Positions 9,043 through 17,268 of a stretch of DNA of 64,000 bases are shown in pieces (within the stretch, counting starts at the first letter, position 1; every line of letters begins with the position of its first letter). Under the pieces are notes generated by a model, which worked only from the letters and a program-made list of their open reading frames with translations, searched no databases and was not told the DNA's origin. The DNA comes from an uncultured Mollicutes bacterium. GTDB taxonomy: Bacteria; Bacillota_I; Bacilli_A; RFN20; CAG-826. Made by a program: the position numbers and the translations under genes. The DNA lies in assembly GCA_900539595.1 (NCBI GenBank), contig UQCQ01000003.1, positions 62,001-126,000 of the forward strand, written 5' to 3'.

Positions 9043-9056
9043 TGTAAGCGGTTACC
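9043..9056 (+). promoter_or_regulatory. cre-like operator upstream of HU
   Basis: TGTAAGCGGTTACC matches the catabolite-response consensus TGWAANCGNTNWCA at 13 of 14 positions. It lies about 30 bases upstream of the HU -35 box. The same sequence in the opposite orientation, with the last base corrected, occurs at 62661. Confidence 0.55.
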
Positions 9057-9086
9057 TCTAGATAGTAAGATAATATGGAAAAAAAT

Positions 9087-9115
9087 TTGCAAAAGATTCG
9101 ATGGTGCCTTATATT
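9087..9115 (+). promoter_or_regulatory. Promoter of HU gene
   Basis: TTGCAA (9087-9092), 17-base spacer, TATATT (9110-9115), about 40 bases before the HU start. Confidence 0.75.
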
Positions 9116-9154
9116 AGTGACGTTCTAGAACTCGAAAAGAGGAGGTAATAGCTC

Positions 9155-9427
9155 ATGAACAAAGCTGATTTGATTGCCGCCATTGTTGCCAAAGGAATCC
9201 TTTCCCACCGCGATGCGGAAACCGCCATTGACGAAGCTCTTGAAATCATGGAAGAAGCCCTTGCCAAGGGTGAAGCCGTGAAACTCTCTGGCTTCGGCAT
9301 CTTCGAAAAGAAGGAGCGCGCTGCTCGCACCGGTACCAACCCCTCTACTGGGGCCAAGATTGAAATCCCGGCCAGCAATTCCGTCGTCTTCAAGCCGTCC
9401 AAAAGCCTTAAAGAGAAATTGAACTAA
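9155..9427 (+). CDS. hup: DNA-binding protein HU
   Basis: 90 residues, the standard HU length, with ribosome site GAGGAGG. The N-terminus MNKADLIAAI and the DNA-binding arm RTGTNPSTG followed by Ala-Ser-rich sequence are HU hallmarks. It compacts and bends DNA as a dimer. Monocistronic between its own promoter and terminator. Regulation by a cre-like site upstream is possible but would be unusual. Confidence 0.97.
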   Translation: MNKADLIAAIVAKGILSHRDAETAIDEALEIMEEALAKGEAVKLSGFGIFEKKERAARTGTNPSTGAKIEIPASNSVVFKPSKSLKEKLN

Positions 9428-9448
9428 GTCTTTTCTATCCTTAGGCTG

Positions 9449-9477
9449 CGGAGTCCTTCGCGGGGCTCCGTTTTTTT
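9449..9477 (+). terminator. Terminator after HU
   Basis: Stem CGGAGTCC/GGGGCTCCG (one G-T pair) with loop TTCGC, followed by seven T. Confidence 0.88.
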
Positions 9478-9497
9478 GATGCAAAAAGTTCAATTTG

Positions 9498-10130
9498 ATG
9501 GAAGGGACGTTTACAATACAAAAGATGAAATGGCCGGATGAATGGTTACAACTTGCTCGTTTATACGCCGATCATGGTTTTTCACTTTGGATGATTGGCG
9601 GATCCAGTCGGGATTTGCTTCTTGGGAAAATGCCCTCGGATTGGGACTTTGTTACTGACGCAACTCCTGAACAAGAAAAACAATTTTTAACCGATTATTC
9701 AGATGCTTTTGCCAAATTTGGCTCGCTAAAGTTAAAGTGGATGGGCAAGGAAGCCGACATTACGACGTTGCGGGAAGAGGGCGAATATTTAGATGGACGC
9801 CATCCTTCTTTTATCCGTTTTGTTACCGATTTAAAAACCGACTCCAAAAGAAGAGACTTTACCGTGAACGCCCTTTATATTGATCCCCAAGGCAAAGTGA
9901 CGGATTATCACGGAGGTTTGGAGGACTTGAAAAAGAAGACTCTTCGTTTTATTGGGGATCCTGTTGCTCGAATTCAAGAAGATCCCTTGCGTATTTTGCG
10001 TGCGGAACGCTTTGCCAAAAGACTAGAATTTACTTTAGAAGAGAACGCGAAGGACGCGATGGAAAAAAGTCGCCCCCTTCTTAGTCGTCTCAACCCCGAA
10101 AAAATCGCAATGGAAAAAAGAAAGGAATGA
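9498..10130 (+). CDS. CCA-adding-type nucleotidyltransferase, short form
   Basis: 210 residues. The head domain is intact: GGSSRDLLLG, the metal-binding DWDFVTDATP, RRDFTVNAL and the later DPLRILRAERFA block. CCA tRNA nucleotidyltransferases and their split A- or CC-adding relatives are normally about 390-450 residues with neck, body and tail domains that grip tRNA. Here the reading frame ends just after the start of the neck, with the stop overlapping the ribosome site of dnaD, so no remnant follows. Since tRNA genes in this window encode CCA, the enzyme may serve repair only, or be a minimal or decaying form. The start could also be ATG 9525. Confidence 0.85.
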   Translation: MEGTFTIQKMKWPDEWLQLARLYADHGFSLWMIGGSSRDLLLGKMPSDWDFVTDATPEQEKQFLTDYSDAFAKFGSLKLKWMGKEADITTLREEGEYLDGRHPSFIRFVTDLKTDSKRRDFTVNALYIDPQGKVTDYHGGLEDLKKKTLRFIGDPVARIQEDPLRILRAERFAKRLEFTLEENAKDAMEKSRPLLSRLNPEKIAMEKRKE

Positions 10131-10132
10131 TT

Positions 10133-10807
10133 ATGGCAGAAGCATTACCCAAAGAAGGCGTCGATTTCCGTTACCTTATTCTTGAATATTATAAAAAACT
10201 TGGTCTTACCGAGACCGAACTTTGCGTTTTGCTCATGATCAACCATTTATTGAACCAACAAAATGATTGGATTACTCCTGACATGATTTCGGTTAAGACC
10301 AACCTAAAAACCCCGGATGCGGACCGCGTGATGGCGGGTCTTGTTGGAAAGCAATTCATTGCTTATGTCGAGACAAAAGAAGGAAAACAAACTCGTTGGA
10401 AAACATCGCTTGAACCGCTAAATCGCGTTCTTTGGCAGCAATTCTCGGCGGATGTAGCGAAGAGTAACCAAAATCGAATGTCCGCTGAGCGTTCGGAAGA
10501 ATTATCCAAACTGTATGCCACTTTCGAAAAGCGATTAGGGAAAACCCTTTCCCCTTTTGATAAAGATATGATGAATGCTTGGCTAGACGACGGATATCGC
10601 CCCCAGCAAATCGTGGATGCGATGGAAGATGCCTTGCTAGAAGGCAAAAAAGCCATGAAGTCGATTGGAAAAAAATTAAGGATGCACCGTGCAGGAGATG
10701 ATTTCCGAAAAGAAGGTTACACGGCTGTTTCGGATAGTTGGGACCGTGATATCGAAGAAACTATAAAAATCGCCAATACGGAATGGGTAGATGATGGACG
10801 AAAATAA
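10133..10807 (+). CDS. dnaD: DnaD-family primosome protein
   Basis: 224 residues. An N-terminal winged helix (about residues 15-95) is followed by a DnaB_2/DnaD domain with the WLDDGY...I..A...AL pattern (about residues 140-190). In Bacillus, DnaD helps load the replicative helicase at oriC and stalled forks. Ribosome site AAAGGA sits 6 bases before ATG 10133, preferred over ATG 10127. It overlaps nth, matching the dnaD-nth order of Bacillus. Confidence 0.85.
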   Translation: MAEALPKEGVDFRYLILEYYKKLGLTETELCVLLMINHLLNQQNDWITPDMISVKTNLKTPDADRVMAGLVGKQFIAYVETKEGKQTRWKTSLEPLNRVLWQQFSADVAKSNQNRMSAERSEELSKLYATFEKRLGKTLSPFDKDMMNAWLDDGYRPQQIVDAMEDALLEGKKAMKSIGKKLRMHRAGDDFRKEGYTAVSDSWDRDIEETIKIANTEWVDDGRK

Positions 10808-11444
10808 AAAGAACATCGCTTTTGCCTATTGGGCATCCGAATTTCCCGATGCGAAATGCACCTTGAATTTTTCAAACCCTTTTGAATGCTTGGTGGCCGT
10901 CATGCTGTCGGCTCAAACTAGCGATGAAAGCGTAAACCGCGTTACCCCCGCTCTCTTTTCCCGTTTTCCTTCTCCTCTTGCGCTAGCAAACGCGGATATA
11001 GCGGAGGTAGAAAACTGCATTCATTCTTTGGGCTTATACCATTCCAAAGCTTCCCATTTGATTTCCATGGCCAAGAGCTTGGTGGACAATTTTTCAGGGA
11101 AAGTGCCCCAAACGAAAAAGGAACTGACTTCCTTATCTGGAGTAGGAATTAAGACGGCAAACGTCGTGTTAGCGGAGTGTTTTGGAGTACCGGGAATTGC
11201 TGTGGATACTCATGTTGGAAGGGTAGCCAAACGCCTTGGATTTGCTTCTGCTAATGACGAGCCAGTAGAAGTAGAAAGAAAATTAGAAAAAGCGTTTCAA
11301 AAAGAAACTTGGATCCCCCTCCACCATCGCATGATCGCTTTTGGGAGAAAGACATGCCATGCCCAAAAACCGGATTGTGTATCCTGTGGGCTTTGCTCTG
11401 TTTGTTCCTATTTTAAGAAGACGGCCTTTAAAGCGGGCAAATAA
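10791..11444 (+). CDS. nth: Endonuclease III
   Basis: 217 residues. The helix-hairpin-helix LSGVGIKTANVV carries the catalytic Lys, VDTHVGRV carries the catalytic Asp, and the [4Fe-4S] ligands fit C-x6-C-x2-C-x5-C near the end. It removes oxidised pyrimidines from DNA by base-excision repair. It starts inside dnaD, and its 3' end overlaps the 3' end of convergent recU by 37 bases. Confidence 0.96.
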   Translation: MMDENKKNIAFAYWASEFPDAKCTLNFSNPFECLVAVMLSAQTSDESVNRVTPALFSRFPSPLALANADIAEVENCIHSLGLYHSKASHLISMAKSLVDNFSGKVPQTKKELTSLSGVGIKTANVVLAECFGVPGIAVDTHVGRVAKRLGFASANDEPVEVERKLEKAFQKETWIPLHHRMIAFGRKTCHAQKPDCVSCGLCSVCSYFKKTAFKAGK

Positions 11445-12007
11445 TCAAATCGGGGACGATACCCTTCTTGAATTAATGTCCCTTTTTCTCGAATAAAATC
11501 TAACGGCAAAGATGCACGTGGCCTTTCTCGGTAGAAACGGGTGAGTTCCGAAGCGGGAAGCAAATAGGTTTCATTTAAAACGACGAAATGAATGAGAAAG
11601 AAAGCAATACCTTGCTGAGCGATAACCTTTTCCAGGTGTTCTACTTGCTGTAGAGGGACATTAGCCAAGGGAAATGAGGTTTTGCTTCGGGTCTCTTTCG
11701 CTTCGAAATCGATATAGTGTCCTTGATAAACGCCATTATAATCTGTCGTCGATTGCGACTCATAAAAGGCGGAAGTGATTTTTGGCCCTGTGGAATAATC
11801 GACTTTTACAACTCGAATTGGCGTGGGACGCTTGGTGATTAAACACAAGCCTTTTTCTGCATAATAGGCATTGGTTTCGTTAATCGCGGCTTCAAAGCTC
11901 ATTCCGCGGTTTCCTGGGGCGATGCCCTTTGTAATCTTTTTCTTTTTGGGCGAAGGGGCAGACGTTCCTAGCGGCTTAATTCCAGCGGGATAATGCACGG
12001 GACTCAC
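11408..12007 (-). CDS. recU: Holliday junction resolvase RecU
   Basis: 199 residues, normal for Firmicute RecU. The core blocks GNRGMSFEAAINETN, RPTPIRVVKVDY, STTDYNGVY and the nuclease motif YIDFEAKET (Asp, Glu-x-Lys) are all present. It cleaves four-way junctions during recombination and segregation. Its start overlaps the end of the upstream exonuclease gene by 4 bases. RecU, GpsB and rnpB cluster here much as in Bacillus, though without ponA. Confidence 0.95.
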   Translation of the reverse strand: MSPVHYPAGIKPLGTSAPSPKKKKITKGIAPGNRGMSFEAAINETNAYYAEKGLCLITKRPTPIRVVKVDYSTGPKITSAFYESQSTTDYNGVYQGHYIDFEAKETRSKTSFPLANVPLQQVEHLEKVIAQQGIAFFLIHFVVLNETYLLPASELTRFYRERPRASLPLDFIREKGTLIQEGYRPRFDYLPALKAVFLK

Positions 12008-12729
12008 GATAACGCCTCTTCCACGGCCTTGTTTAAATCCTCAATTGTGGCCGTTTTTCCTTCTTTTAGCATCCGAATAATTTTTCTAGCGGGGTAAGGA
12101 ATGGAGTTTGATCGTACCAGCACCTTTTCGTATTGCTCCTTCACGATGTCAGTGTCGGACAAGAAGTGTCGATAGACACATAGAAGGTTATAGGCGTCGG
12201 ACAAGGCGTCGTGTTGCTGGCCTTCAAAAGAAATCCCAAAAACCTCGCACATGTGCTTTAAAGATAAAGGGTCTCCGGCATCGCTGCGAATATAATGAGA
12301 CAAGAAATGGCAAAAATCGAAGACGCGTTTCGATAAATAACGAGCGCATTCCATGGAGGCGTCCATGTTATTTTCGGCGGAGGCCATAAACATATGACCA
12401 TCTTGGGAACCATAGGCGATGAACAAAGCCCGATCCCAATCTTTGCCGATATAATGGATGAATTCGCTTTGCATTTGACGGTAAGGAATTCCTTCCTTGG
12501 CTAATTTTGCATCGGTGATTCCGGTTAATTTGGTAACAACGGATCCAACGGGGTGCTTGGCCTTGACATAGGCCTTGTAAGGTCGATGAACTTTTTTGAT
12601 AGTCCCGTCTTCTCGCAAAGTGACTTTATAAGCTCCGATTTCGATGATCTCGTGCGTGATTTGTGTTCCTTCCAAATCGAAGAAGCACAAGGTCTTGCGA
12701 CCTTTGAGAATTTTGTCGAGGTCTTTCAT
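12004..12729 (-). CDS. DEDDh 3'-5' exonuclease (DnaQ/KapD-like)
   Basis: 241 residues. CFFDLEGT supplies the Exo I acidic pair and HDALSDAYN the Exo III His and Asp of the DEDDh superfamily; the middle acidic residue lies near GSQDGHMF. It resembles the stand-alone inhibitor-of-KinA-pathway (KapD) or PolC-exonuclease-like proteins of Firmicutes. The substrate (RNA or DNA) cannot be told. It is cotranscribed with recU; a minus-strand TATAAT lies at 12745-12740. Confidence 0.8.
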   Translation of the reverse strand: MKDLDKILKGRKTLCFFDLEGTQITHEIIEIGAYKVTLREDGTIKKVHRPYKAYVKAKHPVGSVVTKLTGITDAKLAKEGIPYRQMQSEFIHYIGKDWDRALFIAYGSQDGHMFMASAENNMDASMECARYLSKRVFDFCHFLSHYIRSDAGDPLSLKHMCEVFGISFEGQQHDALSDAYNLLCVYRHFLSDTDIVKEQYEKVLVRSNSIPYPARKIIRMLKEGKTATIEDLNKAVEEALS

Positions 12730-12827
12730 ACGCCTCGAAATTATATCGCGAAGCCCCGTTGATGGGAATTCGTGAATACACTACCTAAATTTCGCTCCTT
12801 GAATTATAATTCAACGGAGGCAAATCG

Positions 12828-13190
12828 ATGAATGATAAGAGTGTTAGCCTAACGGCAAAAGACATCTTGGACAAAATATTCACGCCCAATGTCAAAGGAT
12901 ATGATCCGGATGAGGTCGATGATTTCTTGGATCAAATCGTCAGAGACTATCAAGCCTATGACAAATATATCCAAGACGCTCAGGCTTACATTCAGAGTTT
13001 GGAAACCCAGCTTCGCCGGGCGAAAGAAGACAATCATGAACAATCGATCAGCCTTGCTAAAGCCGAAAATCGCGTGAAAGGCATCAAAGACACGGACCAA
13101 GTCAATTCGACCAACGCCCAATTGCTGCAATACATCGATCGTTTGGAAAAAGCCCTCTATGCAAGGGGCGTCGATCCGAAAAAGCTTTAG
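12828..13190 (+). CDS. gpsB: Cell division protein GpsB / DivIVA-like
   Basis: 120 residues. The N-terminal DivIVA domain is clear (LTAKDILDKIF and GYDPDEVDDFLD), followed by a coiled coil and a short C-terminal trimerisation-like helix, which is the GpsB layout. GpsB coordinates peptidoglycan synthesis with division at the membrane. Ribosome site CGGAGG; TATAAT at 12805-12810 gives a very short leader. Located directly before rnpB as in Bacillus. Confidence 0.93.
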   Translation: MNDKSVSLTAKDILDKIFTPNVKGYDPDEVDDFLDQIVRDYQAYDKYIQDAQAYIQSLETQLRRAKEDNHEQSISLAKAENRVKGIKDTDQVNSTNAQLLQYIDRLEKALYARGVDPKKL

Positions 13191-13198
13191 AAAACAAT

Positions 13199-13528
13199 AT
13201 ATCCGACCTGGATGGCTGCTCCGAAAGGAGAGGAAAGTCCATGCTCGCACCGTCTGTGATGACGGTAGTGATTGCGGTGGGGGAAGAAATAACCCCACGT
13301 GCGGTAGCGCGCAACGGAAGGCGAAGGACCCTCGTGGCCCAGAGCCCATAAACGTGCCACAGAGACGAGCTTGATGGCGACATCAAGATGAAACGAGGCA
13401 AGCCCCGCAAGCGAGAAACCCAAATTTGGTAGGGGAAGCGCCCAACGCGAATCGAAGCGGAGGGGGCCAGGAAAACCTGAGATAAATTGCCGTCCTCGAC
13501 AAAACATGGCTTATAGGGTCGGATGCTT
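13199..13528 (+). ncRNA. rnpB: RNase P RNA (type B)
   Basis: The conserved GAGGAAAGTCC block (P4 5' half), the ACAGAGA-like core, AAACCCAAATTTGGTAGGGG, and the 3' GACAAAACATGGCTTATAGG block identify the RNase P ribozyme. Ends pair as TCCGACC/GGTCGGA (P1). It processes the 5' ends of tRNAs. Ends are estimates to within a few bases. Confidence 0.95.
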
Positions 13529-13548
13529 TAAAAAGAAAGGGAAACTGC

Positions 13549-14202
13549 ATGAAAAGCAAAATCAATATCCCCACGAAAATTACGTTGCTGCGCATTTTCC
13601 TCGTTATAGGACTGCTTGTTTATTTAGCGGTCATGGGTGTACTCGACGTGTTGGGAAAGGCCGAGCCCATTTACCTAGGTAATAGCAACATCACGGTGGT
13701 GGGGCTAGTATCTACCATCGTCTTCATTGTTGCCGCGTCTACGGATGCGATTGATGGTCACTTGGCTAGAAAGTGGAACCAAGTAACGGACTTTGGCAAA
13801 TTCTTGGATCCCATTGCGGACAAGATGCTAGTCAATTCTATGCTGATTTTCTTTTGCTTCCCTTGGGGTTTTCTCGGAGATAACGCTGTTCGCGTTCCTG
13901 TGTTCTGCGTGATTTTGATGGTTCTTCGTGACTTGGTCGTAGATACGCTTCGCTTCGTAGCCGCTAGCAAAGGGGAAGTGGTGGCCGCCAATATCTTTGG
14001 CAAATTAAAGACTGTTTTCCAAATGGTAGCCTTGCCCTTTGTGATGCTAGGGGATTTCCCCTTCTCTTATTTTGATGCTACTTGGCCGTGGATTTTGCGT
14101 CCTTCCGTATGGCTGATTGTGCTTGCTACGGCGATGAGCGTGATTAGTGGCGTGATTTATGTCATCCAGAATCGTCACGTTTTGGCTTCGAAGGAGAAAT
14201 AA
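13549..14202 (+). CDS. pgsA: CDP-diacylglycerol-glycerol-3-phosphate 3-phosphatidyltransferase
   Basis: 217 residues with four or more membrane helices. The CDP-alcohol phosphotransferase motif D-G-x2-A-R-x8-G-x3-D-x3-D is complete (DGHLARKW...GKFLDPIAD). It makes phosphatidylglycerolphosphate from CDP-DAG in the membrane. A ribosome site AAAGGGAAACTGC precedes ATG. The next gene, cinA-like, follows after 3 bases and recA after that, the common Bacilli pgsA-cinA-recA order. Confidence 0.95.
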   Translation: MKSKINIPTKITLLRIFLVIGLLVYLAVMGVLDVLGKAEPIYLGNSNITVVGLVSTIVFIVAASTDAIDGHLARKWNQVTDFGKFLDPIADKMLVNSMLIFFCFPWGFLGDNAVRVPVFCVILMVLRDLVVDTLRFVAASKGEVVAANIFGKLKTVFQMVALPFVMLGDFPFSYFDATWPWILRPSVWLIVLATAMSVISGVIYVIQNRHVLASKEK

Positions 14203-14205
14203 GAA

Positions 14206-14688
14206 ATGGAAGACGCGGCGAAGTTGCTTCTCGATACCTTGAAAATCCGCCATTTGACTTTGGGGTCGGTGGAGTCTTTGACGGCTGGTCTTTTCGGAGC
14301 CACGTTTTGTAATGTGCCAGGATCGAGTGCCGTTTATCGTGGCGGCTTAATTACCTATAGTCCAGCTTTGAAGACATCTTTGGCTCATGTTGAAGAAGAA
14401 ACGATTGAAAACAATGGGGTCGTGAGCGCCCCGGTTGCTAAGCAAATGGCCATCGGAGGGCGGGATGCCCTTGGTGTTGATATCTGCATTTCCTGCACGG
14501 GCAACGCAGGACCCACCGCCGAAAAAGGATCGGCGCCGGTTGGCAGAGTGTATCTTGGGCTGTGTTATTTGAACTCGGTTTGGACGATTCCTCTCGATTT
14601 TACTGGTGATCGAAACGAAATTCGAAAAAAGACGGTGGCATCGATGATTTCCTTCGTTCAATCGCTATTTCCTAATGGGGGAAATTAA
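14206..14688 (+). CDS. CinA C-terminal domain protein (NMN amidohydrolase type)
   Basis: 160 residues corresponding only to the PncC-like C-terminal half of CinA. ESLTAG, PGSSAVYRGG and CTGNAGP are the family's conserved blocks. PncC converts nicotinamide mononucleotide to nicotinic acid mononucleotide in NAD recycling. In Bacilli the gene before recA is usually the full two-domain CinA; here the N-terminal COG1058 half is absent, and the start directly follows pgsA, so nothing was lost from the visible frame. Confidence 0.9.
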   Translation: MEDAAKLLLDTLKIRHLTLGSVESLTAGLFGATFCNVPGSSAVYRGGLITYSPALKTSLAHVEEETIENNGVVSAPVAKQMAIGGRDALGVDICISCTGNAGPTAEKGSAPVGRVYLGLCYLNSVWTIPLDFTGDRNEIRKKTVASMISFVQSLFPNGGN

Positions 14689-14746
14689 ATTATTTTCGAC
14701 AAGATTTTCCAAAAAATCGTTATAGATATAAGTGAGGAGGAATTCT

Positions 14747-15781
14747 ATGGCTAAACAACCACTGGAAGAACAAACAATCGACAAACAAAAAGCATTGGAT
14801 GACGCTTTAAAAGCCATCCAGAAAAGTTATGGCAAAGGAGCGGTCATGCGCCTAGGCGAACGTCCGCGTGTAGACGTGGACGTGATTCCGACTGGATCGA
14901 TTCTATTAGATCAAGCGTTAGGCGTTGGCGGTTATCCCCGCGGCCGTATCATTGAAATCTATGGACCCGAGTCTTCGGGTAAAACCACCTTGGCGTTAGA
15001 AGCGATTGCAGAGGCTCAACGTAAAGGTGGTCGGGCAGCGTTCGTAGATGCCGAACACGCTATTGATCCAGACTACGCTCATAAATTGGGTGTCAATATC
15101 GACGAACTCATTTTGTCTCAGCCCGATAGCGGTGAGCAGGCGCTAGAAATCGTAGAAATGCTTGCGGCTAGCGGAGCCCTCGACATTATCGTTGTGGACT
15201 CGGTTGCTGCCTTGGTTCCTCAAGCGGAATTAGATGGAGAAATGAGCGATAACCAAGTGGGTTTGCAAGCTCGCTTGATGAGCAAGGGCATGAGAAAAAT
15301 CGCCGGCGTGCTGAACCGTACGGGTACGGTGGTTATTTTCATTAACCAACTCCGCGAAAAAGTTGGCGTCATGTACGGAAACCCCGAAACCACGACGGGT
15401 GGTCGCGCATTAAAATTCTATGCTTCGATTCGTATTGATATCCGCCGCGCAGAGGCGATTAAAAATGGCACCAATATTATTGGTAACACCGTGAAAGTTA
15501 AGGTCGTGAAGAATAAAGTCGCCCCGCCCTTCCATTCTTGCATCATCGACTTGATTTATGGGGAAGGTATCTCGCGTTATGGTGAGATTTTAGACTTGGG
15601 CACTTCCTTGAATTTGATTGGGAAAACCGGCAACTGGTATACCCTTGGTGACAATAAAATTGGCAATGGCCGTGAAGCGGCCAAGGCCTATCTCCACGAA
15701 CATCCGGAACAAACGGATGAACTGGAGAAGCAGATTCGCTCCGCGATTTCAAAAGACGGCGTTATCGAATTCGTAGAATAA
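14747..15781 (+). CDS. recA: Recombinase RecA
   Basis: 344 residues. Walker A GPESSGKTT, the Walker B VVDSVAALVP, the L1/L2 DNA-binding region and the INQLREKVGVMYGNPETTTGG block are all standard. It forms filaments on ssDNA for homologous recombination and SOS induction. ATG 14747 follows GTGAGGAGG at 6 bases. No LexA box of Bacillus type was seen upstream. Confidence 0.99.
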   Translation: MAKQPLEEQTIDKQKALDDALKAIQKSYGKGAVMRLGERPRVDVDVIPTGSILLDQALGVGGYPRGRIIEIYGPESSGKTTLALEAIAEAQRKGGRAAFVDAEHAIDPDYAHKLGVNIDELILSQPDSGEQALEIVEMLAASGALDIIVVDSVAALVPQAELDGEMSDNQVGLQARLMSKGMRKIAGVLNRTGTVVIFINQLREKVGVMYGNPETTTGGRALKFYASIRIDIRRAEAIKNGTNIIGNTVKVKVVKNKVAPPFHSCIIDLIYGEGISRYGEILDLGTSLNLIGKTGNWYTLGDNKIGNGREAAKAYLHEHPEQTDELEKQIRSAISKDGVIEFVE

Positions 15782-15847
15782 CGCACATTTCATATTTCAT
15801 AATTTTTACCGTTAGGCTAGCGTTGGGGGCGAAAGGAGCATTTTAAA

Positions 15848-17011
15848 ATGGGATCGGTTATTTATTTACAAGCCGGAGGTCCAACTTCCGTCATCAATTC
15901 TAGCCTGAATGGCGTCATTCGTCGTTGCCGGGATCGAGGCGTTAAAGTCTATGGTGCCCGCAATGGGCTTTTTGGTCTCATCAATAACAATCTCGTTGAA
16001 CTGACCAACCTTTCTTATAATCGTTTGGTTTTATTACGCCAAACTCCAGGCATGGCTTTAGGGAGTTCTCGCCAAAAAATCGATGAAACTTTTAGCCATT
16101 GGAAAGAAGTGGAACAGACTTTAATTAGCGTTGATTGCGATTACCTCTTGGTGAATGGTGGCAACGATTCCATGGATACGGCCCATCAACTTCACAAGCA
16201 TTTCGCTTCCTGGGGGCTGAAGGTCATCGGTATTCCCAAAACGATCGACAATGATTTATTTGGCACGGATTTTTGCCCCGGTTACCCCTCAGCAGTCCGT
16301 CATGTTAACAATACATTCGGCGCGATTAAAATTGATGGTTCCGTTTACCCAAAGGGCAAAGTGAATCTCGTTGAAATCGAGGGAAGAGAAGCCGGATGGC
16401 TAACTGCTGGAACAGCTTTGCTCAAGAAAGAAGCAGCTCCGGATGGCATTTATTTGCCAGAAGTTCACTTTGATATTGAGGCCTTCCTAAAAAAGGTCCA
16501 AGAAATCTATGAAAAGAAAGGGTCCTGTTTTTTCGCGATCAGCGAAGGGATAGACGTTCCTCATCAAGAATTTGGAACGGCGGACTCTTTTGGCCACGTT
16601 TCTCCCGAGGGAGCGGTTTACGAATTGGCCGGAATCATTAAAAAACGGCTCGGCTTTCCCGTTCGCGCTTCGGTTTTAGGGACTCCCTGCCGCGCCGATC
16701 CTTACTGCATTTCCAAAGTGGATAGCGATTGCGCCCAATTCCTTGGCGAAGCGGCCGTTGATGCGGCGATCGCTGGAAAAAGTGGCGTGATGGTGGGATT
16801 AGAGCGTTCCAATGAGAAGAAACTCCATTTTACGGTTCGCTATCAGACGCTCCAAGATTGCGGAGCCAAGGATCATCTATTTCCCCGCGAATGGATACGC
16901 GATGACGGAACCATCTCGCCGGAATTTAGCGCTTACCTTTCCCCTTTATTGAATGGTACTGTTACGGCAAAAACCGATTCGTTTGGCAATTTCCTCTACG
17001 CTGTCATTTAA
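15848..17011 (+). CDS. pfp: Pyrophosphate-type 6-phosphofructokinase
   Basis: 387 residues. The active-site motif GIPKTIDNDL has Lys where ATP-dependent enzymes have Gly (PGTIDND), and the GGNDSMDT loop has Asp where the ATP enzymes have Gly; both are known markers of PPi use. It phosphorylates fructose 6-phosphate with pyrophosphate, reversibly, in glycolysis. This is longer than ATP-PFK (about 320). Ribosome site AAAGGAG. Single gene closed by a terminator at 17059. Confidence 0.9.
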   Translation: MGSVIYLQAGGPTSVINSSLNGVIRRCRDRGVKVYGARNGLFGLINNNLVELTNLSYNRLVLLRQTPGMALGSSRQKIDETFSHWKEVEQTLISVDCDYLLVNGGNDSMDTAHQLHKHFASWGLKVIGIPKTIDNDLFGTDFCPGYPSAVRHVNNTFGAIKIDGSVYPKGKVNLVEIEGREAGWLTAGTALLKKEAAPDGIYLPEVHFDIEAFLKKVQEIYEKKGSCFFAISEGIDVPHQEFGTADSFGHVSPEGAVYELAGIIKKRLGFPVRASVLGTPCRADPYCISKVDSDCAQFLGEAAVDAAIAGKSGVMVGLERSNEKKLHFTVRYQTLQDCGAKDHLFPREWIRDDGTISPEFSAYLSPLLNGTVTAKTDSFGNFLYAVI

Positions 17012-17058
17012 AATTTCCGACGAATTCGCATACCTGTCCCCCACGCTTTTTGAAAATT

Positions 17059-17098
17059 GCCCTTTTGAGTGAAAGACGGTCTACTCGAAGGGCTTTTT
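17059..17098 (+). terminator. Terminator after pfp
   Basis: GCCCTTTTGAGT pairs with ACTCGAAGGGC over a 12-base loop, followed by TTTTT. Confidence 0.8.
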
Positions 17099-17117
17099 CC
17101 TTGATAAAATAAAGTCC

Positions 17118-17132
17118 GTACTCAAAGAGTAC
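17118..17132 (+). promoter_or_regulatory. Inverted repeat in the rny leader
   Basis: GTACTC-AAA-GAGTAC is a perfect 6-base inverted repeat in the 170-base upstream region of rny, just after TTGATA/TAAAAT promoter-like sequence. It could be an operator or a leader hairpin. No known riboswitch was recognised in the remaining leader. Confidence 0.4.
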
Positions 17133-17268
17133 TGACACCTCTATCCATCCTTTGGGCCTTACAGTTTCGGGTTCGTCCCGCATTCATAAATTCGTTAGGT
17201 AACGTAACACAGAGAATCATTCATAGCGGTTTAATTCTTTTTGGGTGCTATCGAAAAGGAGTTCATTC

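Noticed and set aside
14689..14746. LexA/SOS box upstream of recA
   Set aside because: No sequence close to CGAACRNRYGTTYC is present in the short intergenic region.
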